Below are positions 11,374 through 23,931 of a stretch of 64,000 bases of DNA, one piece after another. The stretch spans positions 10,478,001-10,542,000 of the forward strand of contig NC_026660.2 of NCBI RefSeq assembly GCF_000004075.3. Direction: 5' to 3'. This DNA comes from Cucumis sativus (taxonomy: Eukaryota; Streptophyta; Magnoliopsida; Cucurbitales; Cucurbitaceae). Position numbers and translations under genes: made by a program. The notes under the pieces were generated by a model, which worked only from the letters and a program-made list of their open reading frames with translations, did no database searches and was not told the DNA's origin. Position 1 is the first letter of the stretch. Every line of letters starts with the position of its first letter.

Positions 11374-14300
11374 ATATGATTATATTGTTATAATTAGAAT
11401 TTTTAAATTAAATGACGAATTCCAACCTCAATATAGATTTGGTAGTTTAAGATAATTACAAGGTTACTCAATGAATCATTTTAATTTCTTTTCTACATAT
11501 ATTTTTCTAAACTTCCAATTTTATATCGGTTAGTTTTACCTTTAAATTTAAAATATAATAAAATATCTAAATTTATCAATTGATATTAACCATCACACTA
11601 TTCATCAATATCACTTATAGACATTAATAAAAATCTCTATTAATGTTTATTACTAGATGGATTATAATTTTTTTTTTTGCTATATTTATAAACATTTAAA
11701 TTCATATTTTGATAGATTTAAAAACAAGCGAGAATAAACACAAACTTGAAAATTACATTATCTACCCCTCCAATTTAATTGATATCTATATATATATATA
11801 TAATAAATTGAAAGATTTAAATAAAAAAATTGGTGAGGCATTAAGTAAGGCCACGGCGCAGTTGTAAAAAGCAATAAAATGAGAAATAAGAAGACAAATA
11901 AAGGTGTGTGTTAATTAGATGGGGTCGACATTGTATTAATAGGGGAAACACAAAGGAGAATGGAATGGAAAGTTGCAAACAATTAATATTGAAGCGAACT
12001 TAGAATAATTAATTTAGTTGGAAAACAAAATTTTAAAAAAATAATAATTATAAGAAGAAGAGAAGTAATTAAAATAATATTATAAAAAGAGTGAAAAAAA
12101 GTTAGGTTTGAAAGAAAAAAGAGAAAAAAGAAAGTAATTCCATGGGGTTAAAGAATTATGATTGGGTGGCCAACTTTATATTTTCTTTAATGATTAAAAT
12201 AAGTAAGGCAAGCCCTGTTATGAACTTTTGGTCGCACCCCAATTATTTAAATAGATAGCTTTTGGCTAAACTTAGGATAAGATATTAATTGTATTCATAG
12301 ATTTCATGCACTCTATCATATGCTTCCTCTTTCTTGGAAATAAAGTTGGTTTTTTAATTATATGTATTACATATTGTGTGTTTAGGGTTTTTTGTGGGAC
12401 TTTGTTATGAGTTAAATATCTTATAGTGTTTTCTTTTTTATATGTATACTTTTAAAAAGATAATCATTTCTGTATTTTCAATAAATAGTTTAGTTCCCAT
12501 CAAAATATTAATTTTAAAAAATTATTTACGCTTCATAACAAAAAGCATAAAAGTTTATTATAATTTTTTTTTACTGTTTTCCTTTGGTTTTTATTTCATT
12601 TTGCATGAGAATTATTATTATTATTATTAATATCAATAAAAGTGAAAATTTGAAGGAATAAGAAGCTATTTGTATTGATTAGAGAAAAAGGTTTATCAAA
12701 GAGTTATTTTTCACAATTTTTTTTTATAGAAAGAGTTTTATAAATAAACTTAAAAAATTTCACTTAAAACTACTTTTGATTTAAACTAAACACACCCTAA
12801 ATTATGATTTATTGAAAGAATTACAAATAGAATTAGATACTGAATTTGATAGCAGAGATTAAAATGTATTTTAATTATTAAATTTTATGGGTGGAGTGTT
12901 GAGTGAGTAAAGTGGAGATTGTAGGGTTTTTGATGGAAAAATAAGTTTGCAATAAATTAGAAAAAGAAATAATAATAATTTTAATTGGTGGAAATTTGGA
13001 GGATAATTTTTTAAAATTTTTTATTTTATTTTAGTGGTGTGTGTGTGTTGAGAAATTAGTGCAAAGAGTTTGAAAAACAACAGACAATAAAAGGGAAATT
13101 GATTTTGACCTAAGTTTAGGGGAGTGAATGTGATCATATTCTACAAAAGTCATCATTTAGTGGTTTAAGTGATAAAATCCTTGTTACTATTCTAACCATT
13201 ATTTATTTTTGTGTTAATTATTGGGAATTATTACTATTGTTTTTAATATAGCTACCTTCTAAATAAATAACAACTTAAAAGAAAACAATACTTTCCCACC
13301 AATTAACTTGTTCGAGTTAGTAAAATTTAACTTTACTATATATGGTTAACAACTCGTAGCTCTATACTTGAAATTATCGTTGTTTATTATTTTAAGTAAC
13401 ATCGGTATAAAAGAGTGACTTTTATTAATTAAATAAATAATTATTAAATAAAATAAATTCTATTTAATCATTGAATTATGTTCATGTTTACGAATTTATT
13501 GAATGCTCAACTCCATTTGGACGAGGTAGAAAGTGAGTTACGATTTTTTATGGATGAAATGATAAAAAATAATAAAGACTTTGAAAATTTCAAATGAGAA
13601 GAAAAAAATAGAATAAAAATTGTAAACAAAAGAGAATGATCCCTTGAGTTTGCACCGAATCTAAAATGAGTCGAAACTATTCCTACAAATCTTTCGAGAG
13701 AAAGTTAATATAACAATTAATATGTGAAAATTGGAAGCCATGGCTAACATCATATCACAAATGCTTATTAATGATTAAAAGTTTTTGTTATCAAACATAA
13801 ATATGTGTTAGTATAGTTAAGCTTTAGTTTGTTGTTAATTGCACGTTTTGAATTTAATGATATTAGAAATTTTACCCTCCAAAATATTTGAGATCGAGTC
13901 ATAAATGACGTAATATATACTTAACAATCTTTACCATTAATTCGTCATATCAATTTAAATATTTTATTCCAAGAGAAAAATCCAACAGTGAACTTAAAAA
14001 AAAATGTACTCCTTCAACTCTTGTCTCTTTGACCTCTAATAAACTTGAAAAAAAAGTGTATAATAGATAAACGACCTCGTAACATATTCAAAATGGTTTT
14101 AAAATTCATTTCGTTGACGAATTTTAAACAAAAAAAATTATTATAAATGATAAAAATTTGTGAAAAGATTTACGAACTATAACAAAAAATTTAGATTCTA
14201 TAAATAATCGATAGACACTAATAACTAGTACTAATAGAAGTTTTTTTGTTGGTGATAAAATATAAAATTTTACCATATTATATATATATATATATATTTA

Positions 14301-15650
14301 TTTATTATATTATATTTGAAAATGTCACCATTTAAATCCAACCTATTTTTTTCAGGTGATTATAGAAAGATAGAAAAGAAATCTTATAAATCATATAAAT
14401 ATATTCATCCTCCTTTGTGTGGTAGGTTTTTTGAGACCTTCCCCCCTTTGACTAGAGAGAACTATATCAAATTAATTTGAGAGCCTTTTAATAATTAGCC
14501 CAACCTTTATAATACTTTTCCCCCTCCTAAATTTATGTCATTCTTTTTTATATAATATTGTTTAAAATATGTCTCTTTTAAAAGAAAAATATGAAAACCA
14601 TAATCATAGAGCTAATAAAATTATAGAGAGGAAACAATAATAATAAAAATTAAAGAAAAATGATAGCCCTAATTGTTTGTACCACTAAAAAGGTGAATTC
14701 AATGACCCTCACAAACAAATAATAAAAGGACAAAAAATGGCTATAGCTAGCTTCAATGTGCCACTTGCTCAATTATAGTGCTAACATTTCATTTTTCAAC
14801 TCAATTCTCTTGACTAATTCATAACTACATCCAAAATAATAATCAACAAGTCAAGTGATTTTTACATATAGATAAAATCTATTTTCTTTAAAAAAAAATT
14901 GATATAAAATGAATATGGTAATAGATATGGTATGCCACTACTAATGATGTTTTATATATTAATATTATTATATCATATGGTTATTAATGCATTAAAATGT
15001 CTCAACGGGACTGAATCCCCATGTGGTGTAAGGCTTCATGATTTAATTTCGAAATTATTTTATTCTTCTCCCAATAAAATGATTTTTAGGATATCTTTTT
15101 TGGTTTAGTTTCTCTCAATTATTCACACTCATAATATTAAATAAAACAATAACAAAAAGGAAAATTAAATGTATGTGACTGCACTACCGACAACTCCTCC
15201 CAAACCGGAACGACGTGTCGGATGACGGTTGGGAATTCAATTTTTTTTTCTTTTTTCTTTTATTTTTTATTTACTTACTTTCCAGTTAATTTTATGAATT
15301 GGAACGTTTCCATAAAAGAAATTACTTTTTTTTTCTTATATATTTGGTAAGTTTGTTGACTTTTAGTTTGAAGGTTTTCAAGAGAAGTTATATAAAAAAA
15401 CAAACTATTTATCTTACAACTACAATAAAATAAAAGGAAAAAAATCTACTCAGATTGAATCAATTTTTTTATAATTATGAAAGAAATTTGTGCAATTACT
15501 GACGAACCTTTCTTATGTTAATAATTAATTTATTTTCCTATTTTTTCCGGTTAATTTGAAGAATCGGAAGGTTCGATAAAAAGGGGAGAAAAAAAAAGAT
15601 GATATATATATATATATATATATTTAATTTTAAACTTGGAGGAAAAGGAC
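11374..15650. other. AT-rich intergenic region with degenerate repeats
   Basis: No credible reading frame. It holds an ATT triplet run (12611-12629), a TA run (14278-14298), another TA run (15602-15623), and AT-rich stretches at 11560-11700 and 14100-14270 that resemble the dispersed repeat with the tctatca/gatagac signature. A GC-richer 60 bp lies at 15180-15235 with short inverted words (ccgaca/tgtcgg). Confidence 0.55.
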
Positions 15651-15655
15651 TTGTG

Positions 15656-15663
15656 CCACGTGG
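15656..15663. promoter_or_regulatory. G-box CCACGTGG upstream of the RING gene
   Basis: A perfect palindromic CCACGTGG lies about 130 bp before the presumed transcribed region of the RING-finger gene, with a gtgacgtg word about 95 bp further on. G-boxes are known binding sites for bZIP and bHLH factors. Function here is inferred from position. Confidence 0.5.
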
Positions 15664-15880
15664 AAGGGGTGATATGGCGTTTCTCTAAATATTATAGACG
15701 TTAGAATTACGGCAAAAATAAAATTCTGGGTAAGAGGGAACGAAACGGTGACGTGTTGTGGGTTTAATATTTTAGAAGTCGCCGCTCTTTCTTCTCTCTC
15801 TTTGTAACTTTCTATACAGCTTTAGATTTCGTTTCCTTTACTTAGAAACCATAGCCAAAGGGCTTCATTCCTACGTTTTT

Positions 15881-15933
15881 CTTCCTCCTCCTTCTCTTCT
15901 TCTTCTTCTTCCTCTTCTTCTTCTTCTTCTTCC
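15881..15933 (+). repeat. CTT-rich microsatellite in the 5' leader
   Basis: A CTT/CCT repeat tract lies in the presumed first, non-coding exon of the RING gene. Pyrimidine-rich leaders of this kind are common in plants. Confidence 0.8.
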
Positions 15934-16595
15934 CTTTTTTCTCTGCATTTCATCTCTTTCCAGATCACCACAAACCGTAAGTCTTAGTTTTCGAATCGAT
16001 TACATATTTCTACCTTTTCGTTTTCACCACTTCTTCTTTTTTCTTTTTATTATTATTCTGATGGTGATGATTATGATTATGATGTTTATTGTTTGGTTGA
16101 GATTGTTGATCTTTTTGTGTGGATTTGTTTATTTGAGTTGTTTGTGAAATTGAATGTGGATTCGATTTTGTGTTTTGGTCGACAAGGAAGGCGCGGAAAT
16201 GAATGTAAAGGAAGGTTGGAATCTATTGGTTTCGATAATTGGATTAGAAGAAATGGTGTTTCAGTGATGGAGTGTGTTTGTATTTGGATTTTATTTTTAA
16301 TCGTTTGAAGACTAGTGTGTGTGTGTGTGTGTGTAATGGTGGAAAATTTGGGAGTCAAACACCGTGTTTTATTTGTATGGTTCTTTGAAATTTCTAGGTA
16401 ATTGTTAGGGCTGTGATGATAGATTGATTGATTAGACTTCAATTTACCATAATGTTTCTGTGGTGTTCAGTTTGTGGCTATGTCTTATCTCGTTGAGATT
16501 GAAAAATTAGAGTAACGAATCTTTATGGTTTTTGATGCAGCAAAATTGAGGAATCGATGTACATATGATAAGTTTTCTCAAGGCTGTTGGATTCA

Positions 16596-16736
16596 ATGCC
16601 GGAGGGAATCAAGGATGGGACAGTATTTTCGAAAGTAGAGATCGAAGAGGATGGCCGTGTAATTCTTTGTGAAGATGAGAAACATGGGAACAGTCAATTC
16701 ACGGATGCAACCATACTGATATTTATTGAATCATAA
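16596..16736 (+). CDS. Upstream ORF of 46 codons in the RING-gene leader
   Basis: In the second leader exon, after a leader intron at about 15977-16540, an ATG at 16596 opens a 46-codon frame that ends with TAA at 16734-16736, 85 bases before the main start. The peptide starts MPEGIKDGTVFSK, is acidic and has a balanced composition, unlike the chance ORFs nearby. If the leader is spliced as proposed, ribosomes meet this ATG before the main one, so it could lower translation of the RING protein. Whether the peptide is conserved cannot be told from one sequence. Confidence 0.4.
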   Translation: MPEGIKDGTVFSKVEIEEDGRVILCEDEKHGNSQFTDATILIFIES

Positions 16737-16821
16737 AGCTTTAACTTCTAATAATAAGTTCGTGCCTATTTATGCGTTTTCAGTGACGGATTGAAAGATT
16801 AAATTAATAGTGTGTTGAAAA

Positions 16822-19800
16822 ATGGCTATTGCTGGTCTACATAATGTTTCTGTTCTTGATTCTTCATTTATTAGAGAGTCTCAGTCTCAAGCATCAAGGC
16901 AGTTAGGGAATGAAAGTAGTGTAAGCACCCGGGCATCCTCTCTTCGACGTATATGGAGAGGACTTGAGGATGAGCAAGTGGTGAGAGGCACGCAGGAGAG
17001 CATTAGTGAAAGATCTACTGATCTCTCAAGAACTGAAGCAGCGGAAGGTCAAAGTACTGTACAGGGTGATGATTCAGAGAACATGGGGATGAATATTAGT
17101 GAGAATGATATTGACACTTGGTCTGACGTACAGACTGCTTCACAAAATGATGATGAGGAATCTGGTGAATTTGGGGTTGTTGAGAGGGAGAGGGTTAGGC
17201 AAATTTTTAGAGAGTGGATGAATAGTGGTATGGGGGAACAAACACCTAACGTTTCCCAAATGAATAATGGTTCAAGGGCAGAGTGGCTTGGTGAAACAGA
17301 GCAGGAGAGGGTGCGAATGATAAGGGAGTGGGTGCAAAAGAATAGCCAGCAGAGAGGCACTCATGGTGTAAATGGGGAAGTCCAAACTGCTGAGATTGGT
17401 ACTCAGGTTGCACAAAGGTCTGATGGATCAGTTGGAAGCCAGAATGAAGGCCGGATCCAGCATGCTCGGAGGGGTATTCGCAGGTTATGTGGCAGACAAG
17501 CTCTCCTTGATATGGTCAAGAAGGCTGAGAGAGAAAGACAAAGGGAAATTCAAGTATTGTCAGAGCAACAAGCTGTATCAGGCTTTGCTCATCGCAACCG
17601 CATTCAGGTTAGACAAGTTCTATTCCTTTTTTCCCTTTTCACTATTCCAATTAGTTTTTCGTCCTTTGCATGCATTGGATAGTTTTGTTCTTCCCTTGCT
17701 TGTTGAAGGTGACAAAACACCATTTTTTTATGCCGTACATAGTCTAAATTTTTTTTCACTCTAGAAGGAAATTCTTAATTATTTACAAACTTGGCATGTT
17801 TATTAGAGTTGATCTTTTTTTTCCTGTTGTTTCTCTGGGTGCCCGTAAGTATCAACACTGACTATTCAATCCTGGGATATTACTTTGCAGTCATTACTCA
17901 AAAGTAGATTTTTGCGAAACAGTAGATTGACTGTGAATGCAAGATCTGTATCTGTTGCAGAATCTGAGTTGGGCCTTTTAAGGCGAAGGCATACAGTCTC
18001 TGGCTTGAGGTACTTCTGACACTTTTTATGCCTCGTTATTGGGCCTCATGATGATACTTTTTCTACTTTAAAATTACCGAAGTTCTGTAGTATTATTTTT
18101 GGACGTTGTACTTGTACCCTTCAGGGAAATTTTGCTACCTTGCAACAGAGGAACACCCAAACTATTTTGTTTAGTGTTATTGGTGTTAACGTTTCCTAGA
18201 ATGATTTTCCTAATCTCTTAACTGGATTATAGATTTTTCTCATTCTAAAGTTGGTATTATACACTCCCCAGTCTCTTTCCTAAACAGCTCGCTTGAAGAT
18301 CTTACCCTGCTAAAGCCTATTTTTCCAATCCTTTATTGCTGGATATTTAAGAGAAATTTTGAGAACGGAAATCTAGTGACAACTTACTGCCAAGTAAATT
18401 GCTATCAGTATTATCTGCCATCAATGCCACCACAATCATCATTGCCATGTAAGATGAAACTATTTAATGTCTAGTGACTTTCTTAATGTTTACTACAGTG
18501 TTAGGAGGTTAGTTTACGTATAACCAAGGCCTGAAATAGTGCTCAATTTCATATGGGATCATATCTTCCCACTCCAGAAGTTACAAGGTTCACTACCTAG
18601 AGCTTATAAGCCTTTGTTATGTTGCTAAACTCTTTTTTTGCATTAGTGTTAACACTGATGGACATTTCTTGTTTTCCTCATTGGCATTGCCGCATTGACT
18701 TCATTACAAGTCAGGAAACTCAAATCTAAGCACTGGGCATTGGGATTAAGCGTTATTATATTCAACCAAGAAATCTTAAGTCCAAAGTTCTCTACCTGCT
18801 TAGAAGACTAACATTCAATCACTGCTGCTGAATGTTGTGAAGTTGAGGAACAGTTAGCTATTCTGAATATTCCGAAAAGTCAACTAAGCAAAAAAAATCT
18901 AATTCACTCTATTCAGAACAAAGTCACGTTGTGTTTCCTTCGGTGTCAACCTTTAATCATTCCTGATTGTATTTCACTTAAGTTCACTGGCGACCTGACC
19001 TTTTTTGTTTATCGTTCTATAATGTTGTAAAACATGTTCCACTTTTACAATAATAATGATATTGTGACTTTCTTTCAAGTAGGGAAGGATTCTTCTCCAG
19101 ATTGGACAGTTCTGTCCAAAGTCAAGCTAGTAGCCGGCATTCCGACACCACCTCTAACAGTGATGATGGTGATTCTCTAACTGACCTGAATCGTACTGGG
19201 AGTTTTGAGGTGCTAGATGATCTTCGTGAACATTCTGGGATTGTTAACGTGGAAAGTCACGAAGGCTCTCACAGCACTGGTCTAACTGAAGTTAGGCCTG
19301 ATCCAGAAGGAAGTACCTCTGAAGCTAGGGAAGAACCTGTTCCTGTGGTAGAAAGTTCTGAAAAACAGGTTGCTGAGAGTGGTTTAGCCAGCCAAACACC
19401 AGATACCAACTCTACGGAGATGAGAGATGATTCAGGTCAAGGTATGAGAAGCATTTTACAAGAAACTGCCTCAAATCTTTTATACCGTGAAATTCCACAA
19501 ATCGATGCTGAGGATCATACTAGTGTACTGGACACTGAACCTTCCATTCAACAAGATAATACTCATGATGAAAATGTTCATGATGGATCAGTATTTGATC
19601 ATTCGGAAAGATTTCAAGACAATGACCTTGAAAGTGTAGATCCACAAGAATCTAACACCCACGATGAGCTGAATGAAGACCTAGGTACAGTAGTTGAGCC
19701 AAATGATCGGCAAGCATCTGGTTTTCAACAGGATGAATGGGAAAATAGCATCGAAGAAGATATAAACGAAACTCATATGGAAAGTATTGGTACTAATTGG

Positions 19801-21400
19801 TCGGAAGAATTCTTGAGTACGACATATAGAGATATTCATCTTCAAAATGCCCCTGAAGCTTCCCATGAAAATGCTATCTTTGTGGAGGATGTGCCGAATT
19901 GGTTTGAGGGCCTTCCCAATCGAGAAGCTACATCAAGCCGAAGGTTGGAGACCTTTTATTTTCCTGAAGATGATAATGCGCATAATGGGGAAATCAGAGA
20001 ACTTTTAAGCAGGTATTATAAAATTTATTCACTGACAACACATGTGCGTGCTATATTCAGACCTTTCTAAATGATGAATTTACATTTGACCCGTTTATTA
20101 ATTATGCAGGAGAAGTGTTTCTACTCTTCTTAGCAGTGGTTTCCGAGAAAGTCTTGACCAGTTAATACAATCTTACGTAGAGAGGCAAGGTCATGGTTCC
20201 GGTAACAGGGATATGGACGAGATGATGCCTCCTTACACATCTGCCGAGCAAGAGCAAGAGCACGATAGGCAGAGTGAAGGTCAAGCGGGTTCCGTTGAGA
20301 GCCATTCACTTGCTTTGCCTCTGCCACCTACATTGCCCTCTCGGCCACTTTGGGATAATGAGTTGAGCAATGGTAGTTGGTCACGACGTGATTTCCGTCA
20401 GCAATTTGGAGCTGTATGTCTCATCATTGTTCTCTTGTCTTTTTAGGTGAAGTCAGTAGGGTGCAAAGAAAATAAAAAGAGTAAAAATGCAAATACCAAT
20501 GCTAAACCATTTATGAGAGTGCTCTTTAAGTCTCTATGTAGCGAAATTAGAATCAGCGCGATTGACTTTTTAACTTAATCGCTGTTATCACTTTTTTTCT
20601 TTTTTAACTTATCTCTTTGCTGAATTTTCAGGATTGGGAAATCATTAACGATTTGAGGATTGACATGTCGAGGCTGCAACAGAGGATGAGCAACCTACAG
20701 AGAATGTTGGAGACATGCATGGATATGCAACTCGAGCTGCAGCGCTCAATAAAGCAAGAAGTTTCTTCTGCATTAAACCGAGCAGCTGGTTCAGAAGGTT
20801 TGTTTTCATTCTTAATGCAACTGAGTTCTTTAGTTTTTATCATTTAGGCTTCGTCAATTAATGGCCTATGTGGACCCCAACCAAAAAAGAAAAAAGGAAA
20901 AAGAAATAGTACTTTTTTTTGTAACCTCCACATACCTTAGTCGTACGAGGTGTTGGGCAGGCCCTGGGTGGAGCCGGTGGTGCCCACCTTATGTTTGGGG
21001 CTCTAATTATAATAGTTAGTAAAATGACATGATACAGTTTTTAATGTCATCAACTGATTGCATATCTATCACCTCCACAGAGATGTTTGAAGACAGTTTG
21101 CCTGATGACGAACCCAAATGGGATCGAGTAAGAAAGGGAATTTGTTGTATATGCTGCGATAACCATATTGATGCTTTGTTGTACAGGTAAGTCCAGCAAA
21201 CTTTCTGTCTCTTTTGGTGTGTTTATCTATGGTCCCAAGTTTCACTCTTTAACTTTATATATTCTCTCTCATTTACAACTTGTAGATGTGGGCACATGTG
21301 CACATGTTCAAAATGTGCTAATGAGTTGGTCGATGCTAGGGGAAAGTGTCCGATGTGTCATGCGCCCATTCTAGAAGTGATTCGTGCTTACTCTCTATGA
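16822..21400 (+). CDS. Large plant RING-finger protein, probable E3 ubiquitin ligase
   Basis: Seven coding exons join in frame: 16822-17607, 17891-18009, 19083-20012, 20110-20413, 20632-20797, 21081-21186 and 21286-21400, giving 841 residues. The start [13 protein letters not shown] is the first ATG of the long frame. The C-terminus (residues 790-828) is a RING with the spacing CCICC...[11 protein letters not shown]...CPMC, split by an intron inside the domain. Residues about 714-761 are heptad-like ([14 protein letters not shown]) and should form a coiled coil. The N-terminal part is polar and low in complexity, with two related ERVR-I-REW motifs near residues 120 and 155. The long third exon is acidic and probably disordered. 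RINGs of this type recruit E2 enzymes and ubiquitinate targets; the substrate is unknown. A leader intron, an upstream ORF and a G-box suggest control of expression. Confidence 0.88.
18010..19082 (+). other. Large second intron of the RING gene
   Basis: An intron of 1,073 bp between AG|GTACTT and TAG|GGAAGG. No open frame or recognisable element is seen inside. It is much longer than the other introns of this gene. Confidence 0.7.
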
Positions 21401-21639
21401 TGACTTAGATGACAATAATGGAAAATGATATTACTTACTAGTGATTCATTCATCTTCATCCTCTTGTCGTTCCGTCCCGGTTGCCCCTACTGATTCTTCT
21501 CGTCCTGATTTCTATACATATATAAAGTTTATTTGTACGGTGATGGACGATTGAAATAATATATATGTGAGCTTTGTAATTGATTAAAATCTGGCCAGAA
21601 TAAATGTGTTGAGTGCATTTAGAAACCTTATTTAGGGGG

Positions 21640-22850
21640 GAATTTTGAGGATTTGCTAATTGTGGTCAGTGTTGAATCTTGATGAAACTTACTTTTCTAA
21701 CTTAACTCCCTACACAAGTCTTGAAATCTCTTCACCTTTTTCTTTTACCTCGAAGATATGCTTTTATATTGAATACTTTCATTTTGTAGAAAGAAATTGA
21801 GTGCGACCCATGAATTATGTCAATTCGAACAATTCATCAGGGTGCACTTCATTTTGTTTGTTTATTTATTTAGGGTGAAGCGTATAAACTACTTTTTTTT
21901 TTTAAATGTCGGTTACAATTATATTTTCAAGCTTTTTAAATGTAAAACTTAAGTTCTTAGATTTAATGCAAGTACTAAAAATGGAGTCTCAAATTTATCT
22001 CATTATATAATTGTAACAATTGTATATGTTTTAGGTATTATTATGACTCATTTGGATTACAAATATTGTTCTACAAATTATTAAATCTAGTTTTGAATGT
22101 AAAAATATGTAAGATAATTAGTGTTTGAAGAAAGTTCAATATATGTGTTTAAATTTATCAAATTTGTATATAGGAATCGAAAACAAATAATTATTTAGCT
22201 TTATACATTTTGTATATAGAAATCAAAATTAAATAGTTACTTAAAAAAACCAATTCACAATTTCATATTTTCCAAGGTCTCCAAAGATTTGGCATGCAAT
22301 AGGTTGGTACCATATCACATGGATCTTGAATCCAATTCACATTTTCTCATTTAAAGTTTTGCTAAGAAAGCTACCCTCCATTATTTGAAAAGAAGCACAA
22401 AGTGTGGCAAATCCAAGATGATAGGTCCTTGCAAAGTTTGCCAAATCCAATATACTTGAATGAAATATTATGCTGTACTTTTAATCTATTCCGTCATGAA
22501 AAAACTGATTCAAACACCACACTAACACTGTTTTTTCCTCTCTTCAGACATACTTATCGTCGTTGATACCAATATACCGATCACAAACGTCTGCTTTAGA
22601 AAAATGATTATTCCTCACCCTTCCATAATTCATATCAATTAAGAGCATTAGTGTAATGTAATGAGAAAATTGAAGTAATTCCATGAAGAAAAAGACAACA
22701 ATACCCCTTTTCTACCCATCTAATTTTAGAAACAAAGTATCAACAATCTTTGCCAATTTCAGATTTCCTTTGGTAACTTTACATGTACACGTGTGTTAGA
22801 AAGTCAGCGTTTCTTTCCAAGGAACCTTTCCCAGCAAAGTTTATCCTCCT
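21640..22850. other. Spacer between the RING gene and the ATL gene
   Basis: AT-rich, no gene recognised. The two genes point towards each other, so this should hold both 3' ends. One CACGTG lies at 22788-22793. Confidence 0.6.
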
Positions 22851-23426
22851 TTAGCCACGTGTCCCCACCTCCACCCATCTTCCTCCTGACGCCGTCCCGT
22901 TCAATTCCGTCGACCGGCAAACGGGGCAGGACACGTGTAAGAACAGCCACCTATCGATGCAATCAGGATGAAACACGTGTTGACAAAACGGTATCGTTTT
23001 AACCTTCTCCTCCGCCTCAAACTCGCTCAGACAAATCGGACAATCCACTTGAAGCTTATCGTCGCAACGGTAAGCAAAAACCGGAAGCGACCTCACAACC
23101 GCCCGGTCCACACCGTTGGCGGATGAACTCGACGCCGTATGCGGCGGCCGGAGGAGGGGCGGCGGTGGAAAAGGGTAGCGGCGTTCGGCGAAGCGGCGGA
23201 TGTAGATGGAGAAAATGGTGAAGAGAAAGAAAAGGAGGAGGAGGATGAGGAGGATGAAGGCGGTTTTCAGGTTGAAGGGTGGGAATAATTGGGAAAATTT
23301 GAAGGAATGAGAAGAAGATGAATTTTGGGTTGTGGTTTCAACTTCAAGAGGACGGTCGGGGGATGGGAGATTCATGTAGTCGGAAGCTTCTAGAAGGAGC
23401 TTGCGGTGGCAAAATTGGGGTTTCAT
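22851..23426 (-). CDS. ATL-family RING-H2 finger protein
   Basis: A single-exon gene of 191 residues with ATG at 23426, typical of the intronless ATL family of plant E3 ubiquitin ligases. Residues 55-76 form one transmembrane segment ([16 protein letters not shown]). Residues 106-112 (GVDRAVV) match the family GLD motif. The RING-H2 ligands are C129, C132, C148, H150, H153, C156, C167 and C170, with the canonical C-x2-C-x15-C-x-H-x2-H-x2-C-x10-C-x2-C spacing and the WL..H..CP.CR signature. The family anchors in membranes and ubiquitinates partners, often in defence and stress responses. Which ATL number it corresponds to cannot be decided here. The coding strand carries two CACGTG words near the 3' end. 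Confidence 0.92.
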   Translation of the reverse strand: MKPQFCHRKLLLEASDYMNLPSPDRPLEVETTTQNSSSSHSFKFSQLFPPFNLKTAFILLILLLLFFLFTIFSIYIRRFAERRYPFPPPPLLRPPHTASSSSANGVDRAVVRSLPVFAYRCDDKLQVDCPICLSEFEAEEKVKTIPFCQHVFHPDCIDRWLFLHVSCPVCRSTELNGTASGGRWVEVGTRG

Positions 23427-23807
23427 GGTGAAAGTACGGCGGCGGAAGATGGAGAATGAGAGGTTGAGAGGAGAGAGACCGACGGCGGGGGATTAGAAGA
23501 GAAGGGGAATTGGATAAGAGCCGTTGGAGAGATGTATGACGTGGACTTTTGGGGGTAATTTCTAAATTCAGGTTCACTCAAGACTTGATAAGTCCATTTG
23601 GTGTTTAGGTTTCAAGATCCCACGATATTACATTATTAAAATTGATTGAAATTATACAACTTAACTAAAATTATTGAGATGTGTATGTCGAGTTGAGGGA
23701 GTCAAAATATTAAAGAAAGTAGTCATGCAAGAATCGTTAAGTTTAGTATTACAAAATCATGTTGAAAACATATTATTCAAACATAAACTTTGGATTAAGT
23801 TACACTC

Positions 23808-23931
23808 CAAAATCATTTCATTCAACCTAATAAATTAAACTTTATATGTTATTTTCATTCCTTACACTACAAAATCATTTCATTCAATCTAATAAATTAA
23901 ACTTTATATGCTATTTTCATTCGTTATAGAC
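23808..23931. repeat. Perfect-length tandem duplication, period 62 bp
   Basis: A 62 bp unit beginning caaaatcatttcattcaa occurs at 23808 and again at 23870 with only a few substitutions. It lies in spacer DNA upstream of the ATL gene. Confidence 0.85.

Noticed and set aside
16086-16442. 118-codon minus-strand open frame opposite the RING-gene leader intron
   Set aside because: It lies opposite a GT microsatellite and T-rich intron sequence; the peptide is low complexity with THTHTH runs and many N, S, T and K residues. The plus-strand gene explains the region.
17049-17360. Minus-strand 103-codon frame within the RING gene
   Set aside because: Antisense shadow of the first coding exon; composition and position give no independent support.
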